From Suilimivivens sp964458255 (lineage in GTDB: Bacteria; Bacillota; Clostridia; Lachnospirales; Lachnospiraceae), in NCBI GenBank assembly GCA_964458255.1, contig CAYWHY010000029.1, forward strand, positions 1-21,240: a DNA stretch of 21,240 nucleotides. Reading direction: 5' to 3'. Below are positions 15,339 through 21,240 of the stretch, in pieces. A program made the translations under genes and the position numbers. How positions within the stretch are numbered: the stretch's first letter is position 1; every line of letters begins with the position of its first letter. Under the pieces are notes generated by a model. That model made no database searches. It saw nothing but the letters and a program-made list of their open reading frames with translations, and was not told the DNA's origin.

Positions 15339-15401
15339 TGTATGACTCTCCTATCTGAAACTTATTCTACTGTCTTTCGTATCACATTTATTCCCTACTC
15401 T

Positions 15402-15593
15402 TTAACAATGAAACTTCTCGCTTTCTTTAGGCTTTCTTTTTGCTTCCATTGCTGCCTTCATAGCAGCTTTTCTATCATAAATGGCAGCCACTTCTTTCTC
15501 AATATCTACAGGTGGATAATGCAGCCCGCTCTTTAAAGCCTGTACCATCTGCTCGGCACGATTACGAATTTTGTACTCCTGCCCGTTCTTCCT
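15402..15593 (-). pseudogene. In-frame open segment after the kinase-like gene stop; possible gene remnant
   Basis: Directly after the TAA of the cytidylate-kinase-like gene, the same frame stays open for 63 codons to a TAA at 15402. The translation looks like a real protein C-terminus (QALKSGLHYPPVDIEKEV, then AAIYDRKAAMKAAMEAKRKP, a charged helix). The only internal ATG start (MVQALKSG) has no ribosome binding site. It may be the tail of a decayed gene, or a domain once fused to the kinase. I do not recognise the family. The remaining spacer up to the aldehyde dehydrogenase start (15339-15401) shows nothing clear. Confidence 0.35.
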
Positions 15594-16181
15594 TTATTTC
15601 TCTGCCAGTTTGCAGATAACGTCAACACACGTATCAATACCGAGTGTGGAGCTTTTTAACGCCAAATCATAATAATCTGCGTTCCCAAATTCCGTATTTG
15701 TATAATATGTACAATATTTTCTTCTTGCCTTATCCACAAGCTTCATTTCTTCCAAAATTTTAGCTTCTGAATAATCCGGCATCTTCCCCTTTAAATGTTG
15801 GAGACGAAAGTATTGTGATGCTGAAACAAAAACATGAAGGGAATAGTCAAACTCTTTCAATATGACATTTGCATTTCTCCCCACAATCACACACTTCCCC
15901 TTTTCACCGGCTTTTAATATAGCTTCTTTCTGTGCTGCAAAAAGCCGTTCATTAAGAGGTTTGTTATAAAAATCAAACAAACTTTGTCCAAATCCGAAAT
16001 CAAACGGCACTTTTTCATCAAATATCCTAAATTCTTCCGGTGACAGCCCTGTTGTCTCCATCGCAGAACGGATAATAATATCCTTATCCAGATAATAATA
16101 TCCCAGTTTCTCTGCCACATTTTTCCCAATCTGTCCGCCACCTGCACCAAACTCTCTGCTGATTGTTATTATTTTTTTCAT
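15594..16181 (-). CDS. Cytidylate kinase-like family protein
   Basis: A 195-residue P-loop protein of the cytidylate-kinase-like family (PF13189 type), whose members resemble CMP kinase but whose substrate is not established. It begins KKIITISREFGAGGGQIGK, with a P-loop-like SREFGAGGGQIGK at residues 8-20, then YYYLDKDII, the CVIVGRNANVIL strand and a lid-like region with KARRKYCTYYT. A genuine cmk has another N-terminal sequence and different neighbours, so the name cmk should not be used. The ATG at 16181 follows GGAGACC and lies 9 bp after the ABC ATPase stop, so it is cotranscribed with the transporter. Why such a protein is in an amino-acid uptake operon is not clear. Confidence 0.85.
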   Translation of the reverse strand: MKKIITISREFGAGGGQIGKNVAEKLGYYYLDKDIIIRSAMETTGLSPEEFRIFDEKVPFDFGFGQSLFDFYNKPLNERLFAAQKEAILKAGEKGKCVIVGRNANVILKEFDYSLHVFVSASQYFRLQHLKGKMPDYSEAKILEEMKLVDKARRKYCTYYTNTEFGNADYYDLALKSSTLGIDTCVDVICKLAEK

Positions 16182-16190
16182 GACGGTCTC

Positions 16191-16940
16191 CTACAATACT
16201 TTATTTAAAAAATCAATTGTTCTTGGTTCCTTGGGATGAAGAAGCACCTCATCCGGTGTTCCTTCCTCAACAATATATCCACCGTCCATAAAAATAACTC
16301 TGTCGGCAACCTCTCTGGCAAATCCCATTTCATGAGTAACGATAACCATTGTCATTCTGTCTGCTGCCAATTCTTTCATAACCTTTAGAACCTCACCTAC
16401 CATTTCAGGGTCCAACGCAGAAGTAGGCTCATCAAAGAGCATAATGTCCGGCTTCATACAAAGTGCCCTTGCAATGGCGATTCGCTGTTTTTGTCCCCCT
16501 GAAAGCTGACTTGGATAGCTTTCCGTCTTTTCTACAAGGCCCACCTTTTTTAACATTTCCATAGCACGGGCCTTGGCCTCCTGTGCCGAACACTTTTTAA
16601 GCTGAACCGGCGCAAGCATTAAATTATCTATAATATTAAGATTATTAAAAAGATTAAAGTGCTGAAAGACCATGCCGATATTTTCGCGCATTTTATTAAT
16701 ATCTACTTTTTTCCCGGTTATATCCGCGTTTTCAATAAGAATGTGCCCATCCGTTACCTCTTCCAAGCGATTTAAACATCTCAAAAAAGTTGACTTACCC
16801 GAGCCGGAAGGACCGATTACCACTACTACTTCCCCTTCGTAGATATCTGTAGAAATATCTTTTAATACCTCAAGGCTGCCAAAGTTTTTTTTCAGATGTT
16901 CTACATGAATTTTTACTTTTCCTTTATTATCGTCCAACAT
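16191..16940 (-). CDS. Polar amino-acid ABC transporter, ATP-binding subunit (GlnQ-like)
   Basis: A 249-residue cytoplasmic ATPase that powers amino-acid import. Walker A is GPSGSGKST (43-51), the Q-loop is in VFQHFNLF, the ABC signature is LSGGQ (146-150), Walker B is IMLFDEP (166-172) with D-loop SALDPEM, and the switch His203 is in VTHEMGF. The sequence is of the HisP/GlnQ/ArtP type, used for glutamine, glutamate, arginine, histidine or cystine; the substrate cannot be told from the ATPase. It overlaps the permease by 14 bp with a GAAAGGAG site before the ATG at 16940, so the two are translationally coupled. All motifs are intact. Confidence 0.96.
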   Translation of the reverse strand: MLDDNKGKVKIHVEHLKKNFGSLEVLKDISTDIYEGEVVVVIGPSGSGKSTFLRCLNRLEEVTDGHILIENADITGKKVDINKMRENIGMVFQHFNLFNNLNIIDNLMLAPVQLKKCSAQEAKARAMEMLKKVGLVEKTESYPSQLSGGQKQRIAIARALCMKPDIMLFDEPTSALDPEMVGEVLKVMKELAADRMTMVIVTHEMGFAREVADRVIFMDGGYIVEEGTPDEVLLHPKEPRTIDFLNKVL

Positions 16941-17598
16941 TCAATCTCCTTTCTACAACCTTCGCACTTCTTGACAGGATTGTTATTACAATCAAATACA
17001 TCACCCCGACAATTGCCCACGTCTGAAATGCCATAAATGTATTCGCCTGCACATTTTTCGCGGTATTAACCAGTTCCGGAAAACCAATAACAGAAAGAAT
17101 CGAGGTGTCCTTTAATGTAATAATAAACTGATTGATAAACGTAGGAATCATGGTACGGATTGCCTGCGGAAGTACGACCTTTCTCATAGCCATTCCATAG
17201 GAAAGTCCCAGAGAGCGGGCAGCTTCCATCTGTCCGATATCTACTGACTGAATACCGGCTCTGATAATTTCTGACATGTATGCCCCACAGTTCAAAGCCA
17301 AACATATGGTTCCGGCCTGTAATGCCGTGAGTGTCATATTAAAACCGCCGATAATCGTGTTAAAAAAATAAGGAATACCAAAATAAACAAAAAAAGCCAA
17401 AACAATCATCGGCACACCCCGTACCACATCAACGAATATTTGAGAAATGATATTAAAAGTCCTGTTTTTTATTACACCAAGAAGTCCAAAAACAAGTCCT
17501 ATAATACACGCAAAAAACAAACCAAGTAATGCCAGTAACAACGTTCTCCCTAGTGCAATCAGAAGCATGTCCCCATATACCGTAATAATTTTAATCAT
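16927..17598 (-). CDS. Polar amino-acid ABC transporter, permease subunit
   Basis: A 223-residue inner-membrane permease of the HisM/GlnP type with about five TM segments. It contains the opening LGRTLLLALLGLFFACIIGL, the family segment VDVVRGVPMIVLAFFVYFG and the EAA coupling loop MEAARSLGLSYGMAMRKVVL followed by PQAIRTMIPTF, which contacts the ATPase. Only one permease gene is present, so a homodimer is likely. The ATG at 17598 has a GGAAAGGA-type site. It lies 89 bp downstream of the solute-binding protein, from which it is separated by a strong terminator (17641-17672), so it is probably expressed at a lower level than the binding protein. Confidence 0.95.
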   Translation of the reverse strand: MIKIITVYGDMLLIALGRTLLLALLGLFFACIIGLVFGLLGVIKNRTFNIISQIFVDVVRGVPMIVLAFFVYFGIPYFFNTIIGGFNMTLTALQAGTICLALNCGAYMSEIIRAGIQSVDIGQMEAARSLGLSYGMAMRKVVLPQAIRTMIPTFINQFIITLKDTSILSVIGFPELVNTAKNVQANTFMAFQTWAIVGVMYLIVITILSRSAKVVERRLNVGR

Positions 17599-17640
17599 AT
17601 CCGTTCCTTTCCCCGCCTTTTCTCAAAAATTTTTATAATT

Positions 17641-17672
17641 AAAAAACCGGGCGGCACGCAACTCCCGCCCGG
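17641..17672 (-). terminator. Intercistronic terminator between binding protein and permease
   Basis: Minus-strand perfect 8-bp stem CCGGGCGG (17672-17665) and CCGCCCGG (17654-17647), 10-nt loop, followed by T6 (17646-17641) and an AATT run. It begins 15 bp after the binding-protein stop and 42 bp before the permease start. Partial termination here would give the usual excess of binding protein over membrane subunits. Confidence 0.9.
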
Positions 17673-17687
17673 CCAATAAAACATTCC

Positions 17688-18503
17688 TTATTCACCAAGA
17701 TACTTCGCTATAATTTCATCATATTTTCCGTTTGCCCTGATATTTGCAAGACCCACATTAAACATATCTATCAACTCCTGATTGTCTGCATTAAAAATAG
17801 CGAAACCATACTGTGCAGGTTCATTTCCCGTACCTTCAACAATCTTCATTGAAAGACCACTGTCCTTAATATTAGCTGCCATAATCGGTGTATCATCAAA
17901 TACAGCTGCCACCTGACCGCCAACAACAGCCTGGTACATGGTCGGTGAATCTTCAAAGTAAGTGATTGTAAATTCATACTGGTCATCAAGGCTTTCTACA
18001 TATGTTGCACTCATCGTACCGGTCTTTACCGCAACCGAAAGACCTTTTAAATCTTCAAAGCTGTCAATATCTGAAGATGCTTCTACCGCCATACTCTGGT
18101 TTGCATCATAGTAACCGTCTGAAAATATCCAGCCGGATGCCTTACGTTCGTCGGTAATGGATGCACCTGCAATCATACCATCTGCCTGTCCTGCCTGACA
18201 AGCTGCGATGGAGGCATCCCATCCCAGGCTCTGAAGTTCATAAGAGAATCCCCTGTCTTCTGCTACAGCTGCAAGAATGTCAACATCAATACCTACAAAT
18301 GCACCGGAAGCATCCGTATACTCAAAGGGTTTAAAGGATGTATCTGTAGCAATCACCCATTTCTTTTCAGATGTACTATTTTCTGTTTGTGCTGTTTCCT
18401 CTGCGGTAGCAGCCGGTTCTTCTGATGTCTTATTGTTTCCGCATCCTGAAATACCAAATACCAATGTTGCTGTCATAACTAATGCTAATGTTTTTTTCTT
18501 CAT
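17688..18503 (-). CDS. Amino-acid ABC transporter substrate-binding lipoprotein
   Basis: A 271-residue extracellular binding protein (SBP_bac_3 family). The signal peptide MKKKTLALVMTATLVFG is followed by the lipobox ISGC with Cys21 as the lipid-modified residue, then a Ser/Thr/Glu-rich linker to about residue 47. The mature domain shows ATDTSFKPFEYTDASGAFVG, the ligand-binding GWDASIAACQAGQADGMIAG and VKTGTMSATYVE, typical of polar amino-acid binding proteins; the ligand is not certain. The ATG at 18503 has a GAGGAAAAA site. It lies 54 bp after the hydrolase gene and upstream of a terminator before the permease gene. Confidence 0.96.
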   Translation of the reverse strand: MKKKTLALVMTATLVFGISGCGNNKTSEEPAATAEETAQTENSTSEKKWVIATDTSFKPFEYTDASGAFVGIDVDILAAVAEDRGFSYELQSLGWDASIAACQAGQADGMIAGASITDERKASGWIFSDGYYDANQSMAVEASSDIDSFEDLKGLSVAVKTGTMSATYVESLDDQYEFTITYFEDSPTMYQAVVGGQVAAVFDDTPIMAANIKDSGLSMKIVEGTGNEPAQYGFAIFNADNQELIDMFNVGLANIRANGKYDEIIAKYLGE

Positions 18504-18530
18504 AATAATTTTTCCTCATCTTTCTATATT

Positions 18531-18553
18531 TATCAACAGTCATAACTGTGATA
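18531..18553 (-). promoter_or_regulatory. Stem-loop between hydrolase and binding-protein genes
   Basis: TATC-(A)-ACAGT-CATA-ACTGT-GATA: nine pairs with one bulged base and a 4-nt loop, in the 54-bp spacer just upstream of the binding-protein ribosome binding site. No T run follows on the minus strand, so it is not a terminator. It may protect or process the downstream message, or be an operator. Confidence 0.4.
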
Positions 18554-18557
18554 GCCA

Positions 18558-19259
18558 TTATTGACAGGCATCCACAAAAGCCGTAACAAGCTTTATGCTG
18601 TCCTCATTCATCTGATAGGAGAATTCCGGATGCCACTGCACTCCCACTGCAAACTTTTTATTTTTGACCGAAATTGCCTCTATAATCCCATCTTCGGAAA
18701 TTGCCATGACATCCACCGGACCTGCCGGTGTTTTGACAGCCTGATGATGATAGCTGTTGACCTCATGCATACCTGCACCGATAAGAGCAGCCAGCATTGT
18801 TCCTTCCACCACCTTTACCCTGTGAGCGGTCTGATCATAAGGCGGCAGCATATGATGTTCGACCTTGCACTCATATTCTGTCGGAAGATCCTGGTATAAA
18901 TCTCCTCCCAAATAAGCATTCATAAACTGCATTCCACGACAGATTCCGAGCACAGGCTTATCTTCCTTAAGTGCCATTTTTAAAAGAATACTTTCCATAT
19001 CATCTCTTTCTTTGCAGGGAATTCCACACTTTACAGAGGTCTCTTTCCCATACACATAAGGACCGACATCATGACCTCCTGTCAAAAGGAGACCGTCGCA
19101 CATATCGAACGCCTGTTTTAATTCCGTTTCATCTGTTGAAAGTGGGAGCATGATTGGAAGAGCTCCACACACTTCTAATACCTTCATATATCCCGGCAAC
19201 ATCCAATAACTCTCTTTTTCATCATCATACAAGGGTATCAGTCCAATCACCGGAGCCAT
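18558..19259 (-). CDS. Gamma-glutamyl-gamma-aminobutyrate hydrolase family protein (peptidase C26)
   Basis: A 233-residue class-I glutamine-amidotransferase-like hydrolase of the PuuD type, expected to cleave a gamma-glutamyl amide bond. The nucleophile elbow GICRGMQ gives Cys107; the partner residues are His210 and Glu212 in VQWHPEF; LLTGGHDVGPYVYG and SYHHQAVKTP are further family motifs. The catalytic triad is complete. The ATG at 19259 follows a GTGGAGGAAG site. It is the first gene of the unit with the amino-acid transporter, suggesting that the imported substrate, or its gamma-glutamyl form, is the hydrolase's target. No other putrescine-pathway gene (puuA, puuB, puuC) is near, so the symbol puuD is not used. 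Confidence 0.9.
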   Translation of the reverse strand: MAPVIGLIPLYDDEKESYWMLPGYMKVLEVCGALPIMLPLSTDETELKQAFDMCDGLLLTGGHDVGPYVYGKETSVKCGIPCKERDDMESILLKMALKEDKPVLGICRGMQFMNAYLGGDLYQDLPTEYECKVEHHMLPPYDQTAHRVKVVEGTMLAALIGAGMHEVNSYHHQAVKTPAGPVDVMAISEDGIIEAISVKNKKFAVGVQWHPEFSYQMNEDSIKLVTAFVDACQ

Positions 19260-19280
19260 ATCTCTTCCTCCACTTCAAGT

Positions 19281-19328
19281 AAAAAGACGAAGGTATCCAG
19301 TCTTATCAGCAAACCCCTTCGTCTTTTT
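19281..19328 (-). terminator. Terminator-type hairpin in the hydrolase leader
   Basis: A perfect 13-bp inverted repeat: AAAAAGACGAAGG (19328-19316 on the minus strand) and CCTTCGTCTTTTT (19293-19281), 22-nt loop. The 3' arm ends in T5. It begins about 3 nt after the predicted start of the transcript from 19338-19366 and lies 22 nt before the hydrolase ATG, so the operon must be read through it. It could also stop transcripts from the chemotaxis gene upstream. Confidence 0.75.
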
Positions 19329-19337
19329 ATGTTATAC

Positions 19338-19366
19338 ATTATACAATTTACTTAAACGAATTGCAA
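19338..19366 (-). promoter_or_regulatory. Promoter of the hydrolase/amino-acid transporter operon
   Basis: Minus-strand -35 TTGCAA (19366-19361), 17-bp spacer, -10 TATAAT (19343-19338). The predicted start is near 19331, directly before the terminator-type hairpin. There is no room for a promoter between that hairpin and the gene. The rest of the 19260-19480 spacer shows nothing firm. Confidence 0.75.
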
Positions 19367-19480
19367 CCGTTTTTTCTTTTCCGTGGAAGAATTCCCGGGA
19401 AGAATGTTGTTACCAATGACGAAAACTGCTTTTTTCATTCTATTGTGTCTGTGTAGCCCCATTTCTCCGCGTTTTATTAT

Positions 19481-21007
19481 TTATTCACCTATTACTTTAT
19501 TTAACTGTTCGGAAAGTTCTCTAATCTGTTCTACATTCTCCACAAGTTTTGCAGTTCCCGCAGTGTTTTCCTGTGTATCAGAGGTTACATTTCTTGCTGC
19601 TTCACAGTTATTCTGTGTATTCTTACTAATCTTTATCATACCATCTGCCAGTTCTTCACTTCGTCTTTTAATCACACCTGCGGTATTGTCAATATCATGG
19701 ATTTTCTGGGCAAGTTCCTCATTATAGGTTGTAATCTGCATGGAAGTTTCATTGGCTTTCCGTATATTTTCAGTTCCTTTTCTTGCATAATTCTCATTTT
19801 TTTCCATGGCAGCAACGGCATTTTCCGTATTTTGCACTACACCGTTTACGATGGTACCGATGCTTTCCACCGCCGTTTTTGTCTCTTCGGCAAGTTTCTG
19901 AATCTCCTCAGCCACTACCGCAAAACCCTTGCCATGTTCCCCGGCTCTTGCAGCTTCAATGGAAGCATTGAGTGCTAAGATATTGGTCTGGGCTGATATA
20001 CTGGTGATTGTCTGCACGATACCGATGATTTCTTTGGATTCTTCACCAAGTGTCGTGATAATCTTCTTGCAATCTTCCGAACTGTTCTGAATCTCTTCCA
20101 TACTTGTGGTGGCGTCATCCATGCGTTTTCTGTTTTCTTCTGTCTTTTTACCGATATCATCCGTTAACAATGCAGTTCTATGGTTCATTTCGTTTAAATC
20201 AGCAAGTTCTCCCGTAATATCCCGGATACTGCATTCTGCATCTTCTACGGCACTCTGATTTTCTGTTGACCCGGTTAATAAATTATCGGACTCTTCTTCA
20301 ATTCTTCTGTTTGCCTGCAAAGAAGTATCTGCTATTTCGGACAAAACCTTTACCATAGCAAATAATTTGTCAGAGGTTTCGGATGCTCTTTCCTGCATAT
20401 TCTGCATCTTTTTAAACATTTTTTCCTGTTCTTCCGCTCCCATCAGACTGGAAAGCATCTTAGCCGTTCTACTGCAAAGGGTAGTAAAAATCGCCGCCAG
20501 TGCAATGACAATCAGTGCACGGGGAATCACTCCATAAATGATTGCCCTCTTAAGTGTTTCAAAGTTATCATCCGTTGTAGTCGGCAGGTATTTCGCAAGA
20601 ATTTGTCCAACAGAAGCACAGATAACCGTCAGTATTGTTGCCACAATATTTAATTGTCTTGAAAAATAAAGGCTGGCAATCGCAATCGGAAATACATAAA
20701 AGGCTACTACATGGTAGGTCAAGGTAGCACACATCAGCATAACAAACACAGAAGCACAAATTACGTTGATGTATTTTACATACCAGCTATCATTTTTTAA
20801 GATGTTGGTAAAAAGTGTTGGTAATAATAAGAAAATGCTGCCTCCAATATATGCCACATTCATAACATTCTGATTCACAACAAAGATTCGCATGACATTA
20901 AGAATAAAAACCAACGTAAAAATCACAAAAGTAATCCGCATGACATTTGCCACCAGCTTATTTGCCTGTTTTTCATTTTCCTTCAAGGTTGCATTTGGTG
21001 TCCTCAT
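19481..21007 (-). CDS. Membrane methyl-accepting chemotaxis protein
   Basis: A 508-residue chemoreceptor. The N-terminal 180 residues hold about six TM segments (near 22-44, 49-68, 78-98, 100-114, 118-138, 155-176), with no large extracellular ligand domain and no clear HAMP. The rest is a long coiled-coil signalling domain with the conserved hairpin tip SISAQTNILALNASIEAARAGEHGKGFAVVAEEIQKLAEET near residues 340-380, which binds CheA/CheW. Adaptation helices flank it (for example the segment starting TTSMEEIQNSS). A sensor embedded in the membrane suggests sensing of a membrane-associated or small hydrophobic signal, but this is inference. The ATG at 21007 has a GAGGG site. The gene has its own promoter and a folded leader. 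No che or flagellar genes are in the window. Confidence 0.93.
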   Translation of the reverse strand: MRTPNATLKENEKQANKLVANVMRITFVIFTLVFILNVMRIFVVNQNVMNVAYIGGSIFLLLPTLFTNILKNDSWYVKYINVICASVFVMLMCATLTYHVVAFYVFPIAIASLYFSRQLNIVATILTVICASVGQILAKYLPTTTDDNFETLKRAIIYGVIPRALIVIALAAIFTTLCSRTAKMLSSLMGAEEQEKMFKKMQNMQERASETSDKLFAMVKVLSEIADTSLQANRRIEEESDNLLTGSTENQSAVEDAECSIRDITGELADLNEMNHRTALLTDDIGKKTEENRKRMDDATTSMEEIQNSSEDCKKIITTLGEESKEIIGIVQTITSISAQTNILALNASIEAARAGEHGKGFAVVAEEIQKLAEETKTAVESIGTIVNGVVQNTENAVAAMEKNENYARKGTENIRKANETSMQITTYNEELAQKIHDIDNTAGVIKRRSEELADGMIKISKNTQNNCEAARNVTSDTQENTAGTAKLVENVEQIRELSEQLNKVIGE

Positions 21008-21046
21008 AAGTGTTTACCCTCTTTTCTCCACCTGCCGGGCGGTTAT

Positions 21047-21113
21047 TGTAGGTTCTGTACAAAATGTAAATCTGTGCAGAAGTAACTTGAAGAAGTAACT
21101 TTCCGCACCTACA
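21047..21113 (-). promoter_or_regulatory. Candidate structured leader RNA of the chemoreceptor gene
   Basis: The first 67 nt of the predicted transcript can form a three-way junction. P1 is TGTAGGT (21113-21107) with ACCTACA (21053-21047), 7 bp. P2 runs from GCGG (21106-21103) to CTGC (21079-21076), with two AAGTTACTT copies (21101-21093, 21088-21080) pairing round a CTTC loop: 12 pairs, one T-T mismatch and one bulged A. P3 is TACA/TGTA with a TTT loop (21068-21058). A further CCGCC/GGTGG hairpin (21042-21028) lies just before the ribosome binding site. I see no match to c-di-GMP riboswitches I know. The fold is only by eye. Confidence 0.45.
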
Positions 21114-21117
21114 TTCT

Positions 21118-21146
21118 ATTATATGTCGATATATGAAATCTTTCAA
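21118..21146 (-). promoter_or_regulatory. Promoter of the chemoreceptor gene
   Basis: Minus-strand -35 TTGAAA (21146-21141), 17-bp spacer, -10 TATAAT (21123-21118). The predicted start is near 21111, about 100 nt before the ATG. Upstream (21147-21221) is AT-rich without a gene; a TTCACA/TGTGAA dyad lies at 21222-21236. Confidence 0.75.
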
Positions 21147-21240
21147 CTCTTCCTTATATTTTCTTTTTTCTTATCCCCTTCAACATTCTGCAACAAATAT
21201 CGCAAATAATGCTTGCATTTTTTCACAAAATGTGAATATA

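Noticed and set aside
19352..19462. A 36-codon minus-strand ORF between the chemoreceptor and hydrolase genes
   Set aside because: GGAG lies only 2 nt from the ATG, the ORF overlaps the hydrolase -35 box and I recognise no family; too weak to annotate.
1..21240. tRNA or rRNA genes, CRISPR arrays, complete insertion sequences
   Set aside because: I saw no regular spaced repeats, no tRNA-like cloverleaf, no rRNA sequence and no transposase in any frame.

Overview
The window looks like a draft-assembly piece of a Firmicutes (Clostridia) chromosome, most likely a Lachnospiraceae-type gut anaerobe. Support for this: AT-rich intergenic DNA, strong GGAGG ribosome binding sites, many sigma-A type promoters with 17-bp spacers, a PadR/HAAS regulatory pair, a DUF1015 gene and a short ATP-dependent corrinoid-activator-like protein. 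The species cannot be fixed from the sequence. A 100-N scaffold gap at 15170-15269 shows that this is a draft assembly.

Layout. 1-1735: the start of the S10 ribosomal-protein operon on the minus strand (rpsJ, rplC, 5' part of rplD), with a perfectly spaced promoter and a leader of about 300 nt that can fold into a long-range helix enclosing several hairpins, one of them terminator-like. 1774-2277: a small two-TM membrane protein. 2418-8170: housekeeping and metabolic genes, namely a DUF1015 protein (+), proB (-), a COG3894/DUF4445 ASKHA activator with an N-terminal four-cysteine motif (-), an RlmI-like methyltransferase (+) and trpS (+) with a clear terminator.

8203-11886: a minus-strand operon of PadR repressor, HAAS-domain membrane protein, OmpR-type response regulator and sensor kinase. 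It is driven by a consensus promoter whose spacer carries a palindrome, probably the PadR operator. The HAAS gene is split by a frameshift exactly at a run of eight G. 11928-13806: three tightly packed genes for small single-TM proteins, two with N-terminal zinc ribbons. I could not assign them a known function, and they look like members of one family.

13984-15338: an ALDH3-class aldehyde dehydrogenase broken by the scaffold gap. The gap is flanked by an exact 55-bp duplication; collapsing it restores the frame, but the protein still lacks about 57 N-terminal residues compared with the family. 15402-19366: a minus-strand cluster of a class-I glutamine-amidotransferase-like gamma-glutamyl hydrolase, a polar amino-acid ABC transporter (lipoprotein, permease, ATPase) and a cytidylate-kinase-like protein. 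It has an attenuator-like hairpin in the leader and a strong terminator between the lipoprotein and permease genes. 19481-21146: a membrane methyl-accepting chemotaxis protein whose short leader can fold into a three-way junction beginning at the predicted transcription start.

The most interesting signals are RNA- and regulation-level ones: the S10 leader, the MCP leader, the hydrolase leader attenuator and the G8 tract. The uncharacterised zinc-ribbon/TM gene trio is the main protein-level unknown.
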